The notes below the pieces were generated by a model, which ran no database searches, was not told where the DNA came from, and was given only the letters and a program-made list of their open reading frames with translations. A stretch of 46,943 bases of DNA from Acidithiobacillus sp. (GTDB lineage: Bacteria; Pseudomonadota; Gammaproteobacteria; Acidithiobacillales; Acidithiobacillaceae): contig NZ_JAGDWX010000032.1 of assembly GCF_023256195.1 (NCBI RefSeq), forward strand, positions 5,781 to 52,723, written 5' to 3'. Below are positions 36,678 to 44,908 of this stretch, one piece after another. A program made the position numbers and the translations under genes. Within the stretch, counting starts at the first letter, position 1. Each line of letters starts with the position of its first letter.

Positions 36678-36833
36678 CAATAGCCGCAAAACAACCGCTA
36701 AAACTTCTAGGGTCGATCCCCTGTCCTTTCTCGGGGCTTGACCGTGTCTATCGCTCCATCACATTTGAGGTTTGGGTCACTAAGCCTCACTGCGCACTAC
36801 TATGCTATCTTAATGTTTCGAGAATATTTCCGG
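36651..36833 (-). ncRNA. Candidate small RNA, unit 2 of a tandem array
   Basis: Minus strand. Upstream box CCGGAAATATTCTCGAAACA (36833-36814), then a possible -10 TAAGAT, then GACCCAAACCTCAAATG (around 36780-36763) and GGAGCG, the same order as in unit 1. The shared 3' segment TAGCGGTTGTTTTGCGGCTATTG (36700-36678) is identical to unit 1. Its terminator stem is GACGGACT/AGTCCGTC with T7. Length from box to terminator is 183 nt, almost equal to unit 1. The ATG after the mid segment meets a stop at once, which argues against coding. Confidence 0.62.
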
Positions 36834-37008
36834 CTGATCGCCCATTGGGTAGAGTCACTGTCTGCGGCTTCGTCCGCCGTTTTCCGGGGTGGTCTCAGCT
36901 TGGGTTCCGTCGCGGGATGGATACCACAATGGTGCCTCGATAGGTCCGGGCATGGATTGGGGAGGCGCAGGTGAGGGCTCTCGTGGGTTTTGGGATGGTC
37001 GCCGGAAC
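36834..37008. other. Spacer between sRNA-like units 2 and 3
   Basis: 175 bases with no supported gene. On the minus strand it carries GGAACCCAAGCTGAGACC, faintly like the mid segment of units 1 and 2, but no terminator follows. It may be a decayed further unit. Confidence 0.3.
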
Positions 37009-37035
37009 AAAAAAGTGACGGGCGCAAGGCCCGTC
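37009..37035 (-). terminator. Terminator of unit 3
   Basis: Minus strand GACGGGC, loop CTTGC, GCCCGTC, AC, T6. The loop sequence is different from units 1 and 2; the fold is kept. Confidence 0.8.
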
Positions 37036-37142
37036 CAATAGCCGCAAAACAACGAGAACCGCGTGGATGGCCGCTCCGAAGCGTCATCATCCGACGCGAA
37101 TGTGTGGATTATTCCCGAGAATTGTTTCAGAATTATTTCCGG
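37009..37142 (-). ncRNA. Candidate small RNA, unit 3 of a tandem array
   Basis: Minus strand. Upstream box TCCGGAAATAATTCTGAAAC (37143-37124), then about 60 nt with CGGAGCGGCCATCC, and the shared segment GTTGTTTTGCGGCTATTG (37053-37036). Terminator stem GACGGGC/GCCCGTC (loop CTTGC) then AC and T6. At 134 nt it is shorter than units 1 and 2 and lacks their mid segment. It is transcribed away from the response regulator gene, with the box between the two. Confidence 0.55.
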
Positions 37143-37168
37143 ATCCCTGGGAGAGGAGTCTGAAGCGC

Positions 37169-37915
37169 GTGGCCGTGGTACTCATCGTCGATGACGACCA
37201 ACGCTTGGCGGCTTTGCTGCAGGATTTTCTGCAGGCAGAAGGGATGGTGGTGCGAGTCGCCAGTAACGGCCGAGAGATGTGGCAGCAGCTGGCGGCCGAA
37301 CCCGCGGACGTCGTGGTGATGGACTGGATGCTGCCCGGCGGCCAGGACGGCATCAGTCTGGTGCGGGAGCTGCGCGCGAAGTCAGGGCCGCCCATCCTTA
37401 TGCTTTCGGCCAGAGGCGAGGACGAAGAACGCATTCACGGGCTGGAGAGCGGGGTCGAGGATTATCTTGCCAAGCCCTTCAACGCTCGAGAGTTGCTGGC
37501 GCGATTGAAGGTTTTGCTGCGTCGGGCCGGTCGTGGCGACCCTGGCCGCTTACTGCACTTTGGTCCCTTCGTTTTGGATCTGGTGGAGCGACGCCTGTCG
37601 CGCGATGGTGAGGTCGTGGAACTCAGTCCTGCCGAGATGGACCTGCTACTGGTATTTGCCCAACGACCCAATCGAGCCCTCAGCCGGGACCAACTGCTAC
37701 AGGCCCTCGGAGGAGATGACGAGGGACGATTCGATCGCAGCATCGATGTTCGGGTGACACGGCTGCGCAAACTGATTGAAGAAAATCCGCGCCAACCGCA
37801 GTTTCTCCTGACAGAGCGTGGCGTGGGCTACCGCTTCACGCCAAGAGACGCGAAGGCGGCGAGCCACGCCGAGATGGGGTCGGCCGACGATACCCCTAAG
37901 GGCATTGCCGGCTGA
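37169..37915 (+). CDS. OmpR-family response regulator (orphan)
   Basis: 248 residues from a GTG about 10 bases after GAGAGGAG. Receiver domain (about 1-118): acidic pocket D8-D10, phosphoacceptor D52 in VVMDWMLPGGQDG, S80 in LMLSARGED and K102 in YLAKPFNA. The C-terminal winged-helix domain (about 130-228) has LSPAEMDLLLVFAQRPNRALSRDQLL, then RFDRSIDVRVTRLRKLIEEN and FLLTERGVGYRF. No histidine kinase gene is next to it. It is convergent with a TonB-dependent receptor gene and divergent from the sRNA-like array, whose third box lies in its promoter region, so autoregulation or control of the array is plausible. An upstream ATG at 37067 lies inside the repeat region and was not chosen. Confidence 0.9.
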   Translation: MAVVLIVDDDQRLAALLQDFLQAEGMVVRVASNGREMWQQLAAEPADVVVMDWMLPGGQDGISLVRELRAKSGPPILMLSARGEDEERIHGLESGVEDYLAKPFNARELLARLKVLLRRAGRGDPGRLLHFGPFVLDLVERRLSRDGEVVELSPAEMDLLLVFAQRPNRALSRDQLLQALGGDDEGRFDRSIDVRVTRLRKLIEENPRQPQFLLTERGVGYRFTPRDAKAASHAEMGSADDTPKGIAG

Positions 37916-37933
37916 CTCGGGCGTCGTCAGCGT

Positions 37934-40159
37934 TTAGAAGCTTGCCGTGACGCTGCCGTAGAAGGAGCGCGGTGCCTGAAAGTTGAAGGTATCGCCGGGA
38001 GAGGGCTGCGCGCTCTTGACCTTGGCCTTGTACGCGCCGCGTTCATCCGTCAGATTGTAGACATCGAAGCCAAGCCGCAGCTTCTTGACCCGCGGCAGGG
38101 GCGAGACGATGTCATAGCCGAGCTTCAAATTGAGATTGTTGAGGGGTGCCAAGGGGTACTGGGCATCGTCACGAACGTATTGACGACCGGTACGTTTGTA
38201 AACCAAGGCGAGGTGATAGGGCCCCATATCGTACAGCAGAGCTGCGGCCGCCGTGTAGCGCGGCGCTCCCGATATGGTCAAGTTGGTCGCCTTGGATTTG
38301 GCGCTGTTGATGGAGCCGTTGGCGTAGATGGCAAGCCCATTGCCGAGGGCGTAAGTCGCTTCGCCCTCGACCCCTTTGTAGATGACCCCGCCCTGGTTGT
38401 AGTAGTAGGGATCGCTCAAAGGCGAGTTTGGATCGATGGCATAGCGGTTGTTGAAATCGATGTAGTAGAGATCGGCATCCCAGACCCAGTGCTCGGATTG
38501 GTGGTTGAAACCCAGCTGATAATTGGTAGTGGTCTCCGGCTGCAGACGATTTTTCTCGCCATTGGCCGTCTGCAATACGTCCAGCGGCGGTGCGAGAAAG
38601 CCTTTGGCAAACTGCAGATAAGCCGAGTTTTCAGGATTGAGGCGATAATTTACGGTCAGGAAAGGCAGAGTGCTATGGTAGCTCTGTTGATAGAAGGCTG
38701 GCAGTCGCGAGTTCTGGTTGATGAGTGCGCTCATGCTGCGGGTGAAACGTAGGTATTTGATGCCGGGTGTGATGGTGAGGGACTCCATCGGGCGCCAAGC
38801 GAACTGAGCAAAGGGTTGCAGGTTGCGCGTTCCAGAGTGCTGATCGAACTGGATGTTGTTTATGCCGGGAAGGATTCCGGGCACCGGCTTCTGATCGTAA
38901 TTGGGCGCACCCGTCAGAAGATCGTAATCCACACGCCCACGCTGGGTCGCTCCCGTTTCTACCCACAGACCCGCCGTGGCGCGACCAAAAGACCAATCCT
39001 TGTGTAGGCGCAGAATGTTGCCAACCAGCCAATAGCCGTTGAGTTTGTCGTAGCCCGGTATTCCTAGGGATTTCTTGCCGTTGCCAAGGATCACCGCACC
39101 GAGTCCCGCCAGGGGATCCTTGGCCGAGCTGGACAGGGTACTGTTGTGATAGAAGTAGTAGTACACCGTATCGTCCAGCGAAAAACCCTCCCCGAGGGTG
39201 CTCTGCAACCGCAGATAACTGAAGCCCGTATGCTTTCGCGTACGGTTGTAGGCGTAATAGTTGGCCATGAGGGGATTGTTGCCGAGCGCGAAATCCTTGC
39301 CGAAACGCTGGGCCAGAGCTTCCGTCAACTGCCCTTTGGTGGCATCGGACTGATAATACGTATTCCAATTGAAGGTGGTGAGCAGGGTCACCAGAGTGTT
39401 CTCGCCCAGGGGTACGAGCATCTTGAAGAGGACGTTGTCGCCTTTCACGGGCGAGAAGCTCTGATAGCCATCGCTGCTGTTGTGTTGATAATTGACGAGG
39501 TAGCGTGCCCCGCCCAACCACGGCAGCGCTCCGCTATTGGCGCGGGCCTTGAAGAGCAGGGTATTGTCGGAACCGTAAAGGAAGCCCATCTTGCCCGAGG
39601 GTGTGGCGCTGGGATTTGGGGAAAAGAGATTGACGGAGCCGCCAAAGGTGGCGTAGCCGAGGTTGTCGGCGTTGCCGGGACCGCGCTCCACGACCACCCG
39701 ATCGATGGTGGAAGCGGGGAAGTAGGCGGTGGAGTGGTGGGTAAAGTCGTTGGTATCGCCGAAGGGGATGCCGTCGTAGGTCATGTTGAACTCTCCGTCG
39801 CCGAATCCGCGAAGGTTGAGCTTGGACTCCCCAATACCGGGTCCATTGCTGTTGAAGCCCCCGGAAACACCCGGTGCAAGATTTGCAATCTGATTGAAAT
39901 CGGCATCCCCCAGTACGGCGTTGTCGATGAAGCGGGAGTCGATGATCGTGGACGGCTCCGTGGCAGAGAGCGGAGCCTTGCCCGGAGCCAGGGCCGGAGC
40001 ACTCTGCGGCCCATAATGCGCCATGGAAGGCGCCCCCCCACCGTCCGGGGTAGAGTCCACCGCCGTGACGGTCCCGAGGGACTGGCTCTCGGCCAGTGCC
40101 GTGCCCGGCAGGAAACTAAGAACCACGGCAATTCTCAGGGCTTTCATACTTAGTTGCAT
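37934..40159 (-). CDS. TonB-dependent outer-membrane receptor
   Basis: 741 residues with a signal peptide ending PGTALA. Plug domain about 45-195: STIIDSRFIDNAVLGDADF, KLNLRGFGDGEFNMTYDGIPFGDTN, STIDRVVVERGPGNADNLGYATFGGSVNLFS (seen over residues ~140-190). The rest is a 22-strand barrel ending in FYGSVTASF with the terminal Phe of outer-membrane proteins. Transports a large or scarce ligand using TonB energy. It follows tonB by 51 bases and is the last gene of the locus. An ATG four codons in is an alternative start. Ligand unknown; metal-phosphate or organic phosphate is suggested by the adjacent phosphoesterase. Confidence 0.92.
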   Translation of the reverse strand: MQLSMKALRIAVVLSFLPGTALAESQSLGTVTAVDSTPDGGGAPSMAHYGPQSAPALAPGKAPLSATEPSTIIDSRFIDNAVLGDADFNQIANLAPGVSGGFNSNGPGIGESKLNLRGFGDGEFNMTYDGIPFGDTNDFTHHSTAYFPASTIDRVVVERGPGNADNLGYATFGGSVNLFSPNPSATPSGKMGFLYGSDNTLLFKARANSGALPWLGGARYLVNYQHNSSDGYQSFSPVKGDNVLFKMLVPLGENTLVTLLTTFNWNTYYQSDATKGQLTEALAQRFGKDFALGNNPLMANYYAYNRTRKHTGFSYLRLQSTLGEGFSLDDTVYYYFYHNSTLSSSAKDPLAGLGAVILGNGKKSLGIPGYDKLNGYWLVGNILRLHKDWSFGRATAGLWVETGATQRGRVDYDLLTGAPNYDQKPVPGILPGINNIQFDQHSGTRNLQPFAQFAWRPMESLTITPGIKYLRFTRSMSALINQNSRLPAFYQQSYHSTLPFLTVNYRLNPENSAYLQFAKGFLAPPLDVLQTANGEKNRLQPETTTNYQLGFNHQSEHWVWDADLYYIDFNNRYAIDPNSPLSDPYYYNQGGVIYKGVEGEATYALGNGLAIYANGSINSAKSKATNLTISGAPRYTAAAALLYDMGPYHLALVYKRTGRQYVRDDAQYPLAPLNNLNLKLGYDIVSPLPRVKKLRLGFDVYNLTDERGAYKAKVKSAQPSPGDTFNFQAPRSFYGSVTASF

Positions 40160-40210
40160 TGGCTTAGACGCTCCTTCTCGATCAGCGGAATTTCTGTGTT
40201 TCCCTTGCCT

Positions 40211-40915
40211 TCAGTCGTTGCGCAGCACGAACTGCACCACTACGTCCAGGCTGTAGGTTTTGTTCTCGAGTTCTTTAGGTGTGGGCGGCAGACGCGCGCT
40301 GCGTACGGCCGCCAGAGCCGCGCTGTCGAAGGCCTCCAGACTGCCTTTGCGGAGGATGCGCAGATCCGTTACCGCGCCGTTACGCAAGGTGAAGTGCACC
40401 AGGACTTGGCCCTGTTCTCCCAGCATTCGGGCGGCCTCGGGAAAGTGCACAGCGGCCTGGATAGCGCCTTTCACCTGGGCGAGGTAGTCGGCCTTGACTG
40501 CGGGATTCACGGGAGCGGGAGGCGGGGGCGGCGTCTCCGGCACCGGTTCCGGGGGCGGTGCTTGCACCGGGCTGGGGAGAGGGCTCGGCGGCAGCGTCTC
40601 GCGCACCGGCTTGGGCGTCGGAGCCGGTTTGGGCGTGGGCTTCGGCGTGGGCTTTGGCACCGGCTTGGGCGTGGGTTTAGGCGGCGTCGGAGTGGGCTTG
40701 GGGGGCGGCGGCGTCGGTGGCAGCGGTTTGGGCTCCTGCACGAGCTGCAGCTGCATGGGTGGGAGGGCAGCGGGGGGTGGAGAGGCGTGCTGGGTCTCCC
40801 AGAGGATCAGGGCGAGCAGTATCGCCTCCACCACGATGGCGAGAACCCAGGCTTTCCGCTGCGTGCGCGGCTCGACACACAGTTCTGCCGGGAGCTGGCG
40901 AAAGTCGACGGCCAT
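40211..40915 (-). CDS. tonB: TonB-family energy transducer
   Basis: 234 residues. One N-terminal anchor helix (KAWVLAIVVEAILLALILW, about 22-40), a long Pro/Lys-rich spanning region (about 50-140, repeats of KPTPKP and PPPP), and the C-terminal TonB domain with ARMLGEQGQVLVHFTLRNGAV and SARLPPTPKELE. Transmits proton-motive energy from ExbBD to outer-membrane receptors. It starts 3 bases after the phosphoesterase stop and sits between that gene and a receptor gene. Confidence 0.93.
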   Translation of the reverse strand: MAVDFRQLPAELCVEPRTQRKAWVLAIVVEAILLALILWETQHASPPPAALPPMQLQLVQEPKPLPPTPPPPKPTPTPPKPTPKPVPKPTPKPTPKPAPTPKPVRETLPPSPLPSPVQAPPPEPVPETPPPPPAPVNPAVKADYLAQVKGAIQAAVHFPEAARMLGEQGQVLVHFTLRNGAVTDLRILRKGSLEAFDSAALAAVRSARLPPTPKELENKTYSLDVVVQFVLRND

Positions 40916-40918
40916 GAC

Positions 40919-43753
40919 TCAGTCCTCCCGTGTGCTTGCGGCAGCGAAATACGCAGCGGGATAGGGTCTATCCATCAGACCTTTCCACAGGATGCGGTTG
41001 TAGCGGTCCGCATCCAGGCGATCCTCACGACTGAAATCCATGCCGGCCGCGGCCTGCGCCCAATAGTGGCGATCGTGGCGAGGAGCCAGCGCCGCTGAAT
41101 CGCTACAACGTGTAGCCTCAGCCGGGAAGTGCTGTGCGAGAGGTGTGCCCAGGAGATAAGGTGAGGGACAGGCCCGAAAATCCCACTGGGCCGCGCGTGT
41201 GTCGAAGACCTCCACCATGGGCCGCGCCGCGGCCACCAGGGCGTTCGTCGGCGGAATGCCGAGGACCTCGCTGATGGTACGCAGCACGCTCAGGGTGTTG
41301 TAAGGCGCGGAGATGACGCGGCCGTGAGCGACGTAAGGCCCGACGACGAGGGCGATGCTACGGTGAGCATCCACGTGATCGGGGCCATCCTGGGCATCGT
41401 CCTCCAGCACGAAAATGAGAGTGTCTTTGGCAAAGGGACTCTGCGCTACGCGCTCTAAAAGCAGACCCAAGGCGTAGTCGTTGTCCGCGACCTGACGCTC
41501 CGGTGTGTCGATGCCGTCCATGGCCTCCGAGAAGGAGCCGGTGTGATCCCCCGGCAGACGTACCAGGGAGAGCCGGGGCAGCTGCCCCTGTTTTCCGTAA
41601 TCGCGAAATTCCCGCTCCCACTCCTTGAATCGCCAGAAATCCGGATAGGCGCTGTCAAAGCCCCGGAAGTAGACGTCCGTGATGGGGGCGAGCTCGGGGT
41701 TGGCGGGCACACCTTGCGGCTTCTGCTCAGCAAAGGCGTTACGGGAGGCCTTTAGGCTGCTGTCTTCGGCGCGGTGATAGAGACTGAGGAAGAACCCGTA
41801 ATTTCGCACCGAAAGACCCTGGCGCAGGGCCGCACTCCAGAGGTAGCCTTTTTGTTTTTCGCCATCCATGGCGTCGGGAGCAGCGACGTCGGCGGTACCA
41901 GGCAGAAGATCCGGGTCCGCAGGCAGGCGGGGGTCCGCCGCACGGCGGGCCGCGCCACTGAGGCCGACATTCACGCCGCGATTGCTGCCTTCCCAGTCGT
42001 AGGAACCGCCGCCACCGCTATAGGCCATGGGCAGGACTTTCACGCTGAGATAGGACTCGCGGCCGGCCGTGGACCAGGCCCAGCCGTTCCCACTTACCTC
42101 CCCCGTCACGAGAAAATTGTCCAGGAGTACCATCTGCTCAGCCGCTTGGTGCTGATTGGGGGTGGTCCGGCGCGGGAATTCCGTGAGTTTCGGGTCACCG
42201 TTGCCCCGCGGGATATCTCCGAACACCTGATCGTAGCTGCGATTTTCCTTGATCACGTAGATGACGTGGCGAATGTGGCGGCGCAGAAAGGCCATGGTCG
42301 CCTGCTCGTCGGCACTGAGGGCAGCGGCCGGATGATTGTTCTGCCAGGTCTGGCGGGTCAGACCCACCAGGGTTTCGGGATCCTGTGGCAGCGGGAGCTT
42401 CTGCAGTCCGGACTCCACCTTCTGGAGGATGTACTGATTGGCACGAGCCTGCACCGGAGAGCTCTCCAGACAGCCGCGGTAGCGTCCGTAACAGAGTCCG
42501 GTGTTCGGGCCCGGCATGGTCTTGTTGTTGACTACCCAGAGGGTCCTGTCGTCGCTGCCGACGGCGAGATCCTGCGGTGACCAGGCCGTTGGCAGGAGGG
42601 CGAGGCTCTCAGGCCGGTCCTTGTCGAGACCCAGCACGGCGACGGCGTTCATGCGGCCGATGCTGGCATACAGCCGCTTGCCGTCCCGAGACATGGCGAG
42701 GCTGTTGGCGGACCAGCCAAGATTCTTGGCGCCGACGAAACCCGCTGCCTGCAATTCCGGCGCGAGGCTTGCCGGCAAAAGAGGCGTCTCGCCGAGCAGC
42801 TGAAAGCGAGCGAGGTCCACCACCGCGATGCTGTCCCGATTGTCCTGCGCAACGTATAGGCGCCCTCGGGCCGTATCTACCAGCATGCGTCCCGGGTTGC
42901 CAGGCACGGAGAGGCGCTGAAGGATCTGCGCGCCACCGGGTGTCACGTGCAAAAGTACGAGTTCGCGATCCCGGAGGCTGGAGACGATGGCCTGATCCGC
43001 CTGGCTCCAGACCACCGCAAAAGGATACTCCCCACCCGCCACGCCGCTTTTTCCCTGGCTTGGCCCGGGGCGCAGATCCTGCTCCCAGAGGATGCGGCGA
43101 TTTTCGGTGTCGATGAGGCTTACGGAATCGTTGAAGGCGTTGCAGACGAGGAGATAGCGGCCAGTGCCGTCCAGGGCGAGACCGGCGGCCAGCGGTTTGA
43201 CGCCGATGCCGAGGCCTTTGCCTTGGTGGCCAAGCGCGATGGCAGGCCCGGCAAAGCGCCAGGCAGCCTTGTCCCCCTCGCGGCGAAGGATCAGTACGCC
43301 GTCTTTTACCCCAGTGCTCAGGTAAAGGGTTCGTTCATCGGGGCTCAGCGCCATACCCTCGAAGCTATCAAAGAGGGGGATGGACTGGGTCAAAGCGGGC
43401 ATCTGCGCGGAGAGTTGCAGGCGCAAAAGGTGCTGATTCGAGAGTTTCCGGTCGGTTCTGCCGGGAGCCTCATCGACATTCTTGTAGCCTGCGCCCAATA
43501 CGAGGGCTTCGGCCCCGCCGTTCACGAACAGTATGCGACTCGCCCCCCGCAGGGCCAAACCGCGATTACTGCCGTCTGCGGGCAGGCGCCAGTAGGCACT
43601 ACCCGGCGCGGCCAGGGGCGCGAGCCGCTGACCACTGGACAGGAGCGTCGCGGAATGCGCCGAGGGGGAGGCCCCTTCGCGCGCCAAAGCGGGCGCTTGC
43701 GTAAGGCAAGCGAGCAGAACCACCGACACGATCACCGAACTTCGGTGCGACAT
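40919..43753 (-). CDS. Secreted beta-propeller/phosphoesterase fusion protein
   Basis: 944 residues with a signal peptide (MSHRSSVIVSVVLLACLTQAPALA). Residues ~60-420 are YVTN-type beta-propeller blades (MALSPDERTLYLST, LALDGTGRYLLVCN, LYVAQDNRDSIAVVDL, LAMSRDGKRLYASIG). Residues ~495-930 are a phosphoesterase domain (PF04185 type, alkaline phosphatase superfamily): HVIYVIKENRSYDQVFGD near 496-513 and EDDAQDGPDHVDAHRSIALV near 784-803 hold the metal-binding and catalytic residues. Members include phospholipase C and acid phosphatases. It probably acts in the periplasm or at the surface. It lies 16 bases after exbD and 3 before tonB, so it is part of the uptake operon. Exact substrate unknown. 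Confidence 0.85.
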   Translation of the reverse strand: MSHRSSVIVSVVLLACLTQAPALAREGASPSAHSATLLSSGQRLAPLAAPGSAYWRLPADGSNRGLALRGASRILFVNGGAEALVLGAGYKNVDEAPGRTDRKLSNQHLLRLQLSAQMPALTQSIPLFDSFEGMALSPDERTLYLSTGVKDGVLILRREGDKAAWRFAGPAIALGHQGKGLGIGVKPLAAGLALDGTGRYLLVCNAFNDSVSLIDTENRRILWEQDLRPGPSQGKSGVAGGEYPFAVVWSQADQAIVSSLRDRELVLLHVTPGGAQILQRLSVPGNPGRMLVDTARGRLYVAQDNRDSIAVVDLARFQLLGETPLLPASLAPELQAAGFVGAKNLGWSANSLAMSRDGKRLYASIGRMNAVAVLGLDKDRPESLALLPTAWSPQDLAVGSDDRTLWVVNNKTMPGPNTGLCYGRYRGCLESSPVQARANQYILQKVESGLQKLPLPQDPETLVGLTRQTWQNNHPAAALSADEQATMAFLRRHIRHVIYVIKENRSYDQVFGDIPRGNGDPKLTEFPRRTTPNQHQAAEQMVLLDNFLVTGEVSGNGWAWSTAGRESYLSVKVLPMAYSGGGGSYDWEGSNRGVNVGLSGAARRAADPRLPADPDLLPGTADVAAPDAMDGEKQKGYLWSAALRQGLSVRNYGFFLSLYHRAEDSSLKASRNAFAEQKPQGVPANPELAPITDVYFRGFDSAYPDFWRFKEWEREFRDYGKQGQLPRLSLVRLPGDHTGSFSEAMDGIDTPERQVADNDYALGLLLERVAQSPFAKDTLIFVLEDDAQDGPDHVDAHRSIALVVGPYVAHGRVISAPYNTLSVLRTISEVLGIPPTNALVAAARPMVEVFDTRAAQWDFRACPSPYLLGTPLAQHFPAEATRCSDSAALAPRHDRHYWAQAAAGMDFSREDRLDADRYNRILWKGLMDRPYPAAYFAAASTRED

Positions 43754-43769
43754 GTGCAACCTCACTGGC

Positions 43770-44168
43770 TCAGCGCGAGCTCTCAAGACGGGAAGCGAGA
43801 CCGATGGCGGTGACGCCGGCCTTTCGGCAGCTGTCCATGACGTGGACCAGGGCGTCGACATCGGCATTTTTGTCGGCGGCGATGGTCACTTGCAGGTTCT
43901 TGGGATCGTGCTGACGCAGGTAATCCTCAAGGGCGCTTGGGCTGTAGGTTTTGCCGTCGACCTCGGCATCGCCATTGACCTGCAGGTTGATGACGAGCTT
44001 GGGCTTGGGCAGTTCCTGGGCGGTGCTTGAGCCCGGCATCTGGGCTGGTAGACCTTTGTCGGGGATCATGTGGATGGTCACCATGATGAAGAACACCAGC
44101 AGAAATAGCATGATGTCGATCATCGGGATGATCTCGATGCGCGCTTTTTTGACCTCGAGATACTGCAC
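43770..44168 (-). CDS. exbD: Biopolymer transport protein ExbD
   Basis: 132 residues. The membrane helix carries the essential Asp (D18) in IIPMIDIMLFLLVFFIMVT. A Pro/Lys-rich linker and a periplasmic domain follow (LVINLQVNGDAEVDGK, LQVTIAADKNADVDALVHVMD, AGVTAIGLAS). With ExbB it converts proton flow into TonB motion. It begins 3 bases after exbB. Confidence 0.95.
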   Translation of the reverse strand: MQYLEVKKARIEIIPMIDIMLFLLVFFIMVTIHMIPDKGLPAQMPGSSTAQELPKPKLVINLQVNGDAEVDGKTYSPSALEDYLRQHDPKNLQVTIAADKNADVDALVHVMDSCRKAGVTAIGLASRLESSR

Positions 44169-44171
44169 GGA

Positions 44172-44849
44172 TCAGGCCTCCTGCGCCGCGTAGTACACGG
44201 GTTTGGCCTCGTTGGCCGTCAGGGCGTGGCTATGGTCCAGACCTTCCAGACGGTTGACCAGCATGTTGCGCAGGGTTTCCATCTGGTGGACGACGAGGCG
44301 CATGCGGTTGTGCAGCCCGTTGAAGGTCACCAAGCCGATGATGGCGATGACAAGGCCGGCGGCGGTGGCGAGCAGGGCCTCGGCGACGTTACCGGTGATG
44401 GCGGTGGGGTTGTTGGCGGCGTCCCCCAGCACCTGGAAGGCGTGGAACATGCCGACGATGGTGCCGAGCAGGCCCAAAAGAGGGGCGAGGGTCACGGCAG
44501 TGTCGAGAATCCAGAGGCGTTTGTCGAGGCTTGGGACCTGGCGCATCACCATTTCCTGGAGGACTTCCGAAAGGCGGGCGCTGTCGCGGATCTGAGGAAA
44601 GCGCAGGGGGACCTCGAGCAGCGCCCGGAAGGGATAGGGGCTACGCTCGGCGATGGGTGCCAGGGTGCTGGGCTTGAGGTCGGGGGCGGAGTCCAGTGCT
44701 GCGGCGATCTGCTCGCCCTGCTGCACCATGCGGTTGATGAAGAGAAAGCGCTCGAAACTCACCCAGAGGACGAGCAGGAGGATGAGGGGCATGATGAAGA
44801 GGATCCCGCCCGATTCCTGAGCGATGGTGAAAAGTGCGTGCATATCCAT
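44172..44849 (-). CDS. exbB: Biopolymer transport protein ExbB
   Basis: 225 residues with three helices of the MotA/TolQ/ExbB type: ESGGILFIMPLILLLVLWVSFERFLF, a second in LWILDTAVTLAPLLGLLGTIVGMFHAF, and a third in GNVAEALLATAAGLVIAIIGLVTFNGL, the last two framing the proton channel. It starts after AAAGG; an ATG two codons further in is possible. The upstream 59 bases hold a 25-base palindrome. It is the second visible gene of the TonB locus. Confidence 0.94.
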   Translation of the reverse strand: MDMHALFTIAQESGGILFIMPLILLLVLWVSFERFLFINRMVQQGEQIAAALDSAPDLKPSTLAPIAERSPYPFRALLEVPLRFPQIRDSARLSEVLQEMVMRQVPSLDKRLWILDTAVTLAPLLGLLGTIVGMFHAFQVLGDAANNPTAITGNVAEALLATAAGLVIAIIGLVTFNGLHNRMRLVVHQMETLRNMLVNRLEGLDHSHALTANEAKPVYYAAQEA

Positions 44850-44866
44850 GGCAATACCTTTCTCAG

Positions 44867-44891
44867 ACGGGATACCTCAGAGGTATCCCGT
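44867..44891 (-). promoter_or_regulatory. 25-base palindrome between receptor gene and exbB
   Basis: ACGGGATACCTC, one base, GAGGTATCCCGT, perfect 12-base arms. No T-run follows. It lies between the receptor stop and the exbB start. It could be an operator for an internal promoter or an intercistronic mRNA stem that lets exbBD be expressed apart from the receptor. Confidence 0.55.
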
Positions 44892-44908
44892 AGGGTGGAT
44901 GGATGGAC

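Noticed and set aside
36411-36689. Frame on the minus strand through units 1 and 2 with repeated VVLRLLDGL-like peptide
   Set aside because: The repeated peptide comes from the shared 3' segment and terminator. Unit 2 has a stop right after the equivalent ATG, and the terminator T-run and paired stem changes argue for RNA, not protein.
36430-37055. CRISPR-like or integron attC-like interpretation of the three repeats
   Set aside because: Only three copies, spaced unevenly by about 200 and 350 bases, each being a T-run terminator with shared upstream and body segments. No cas or integrase gene nearby.
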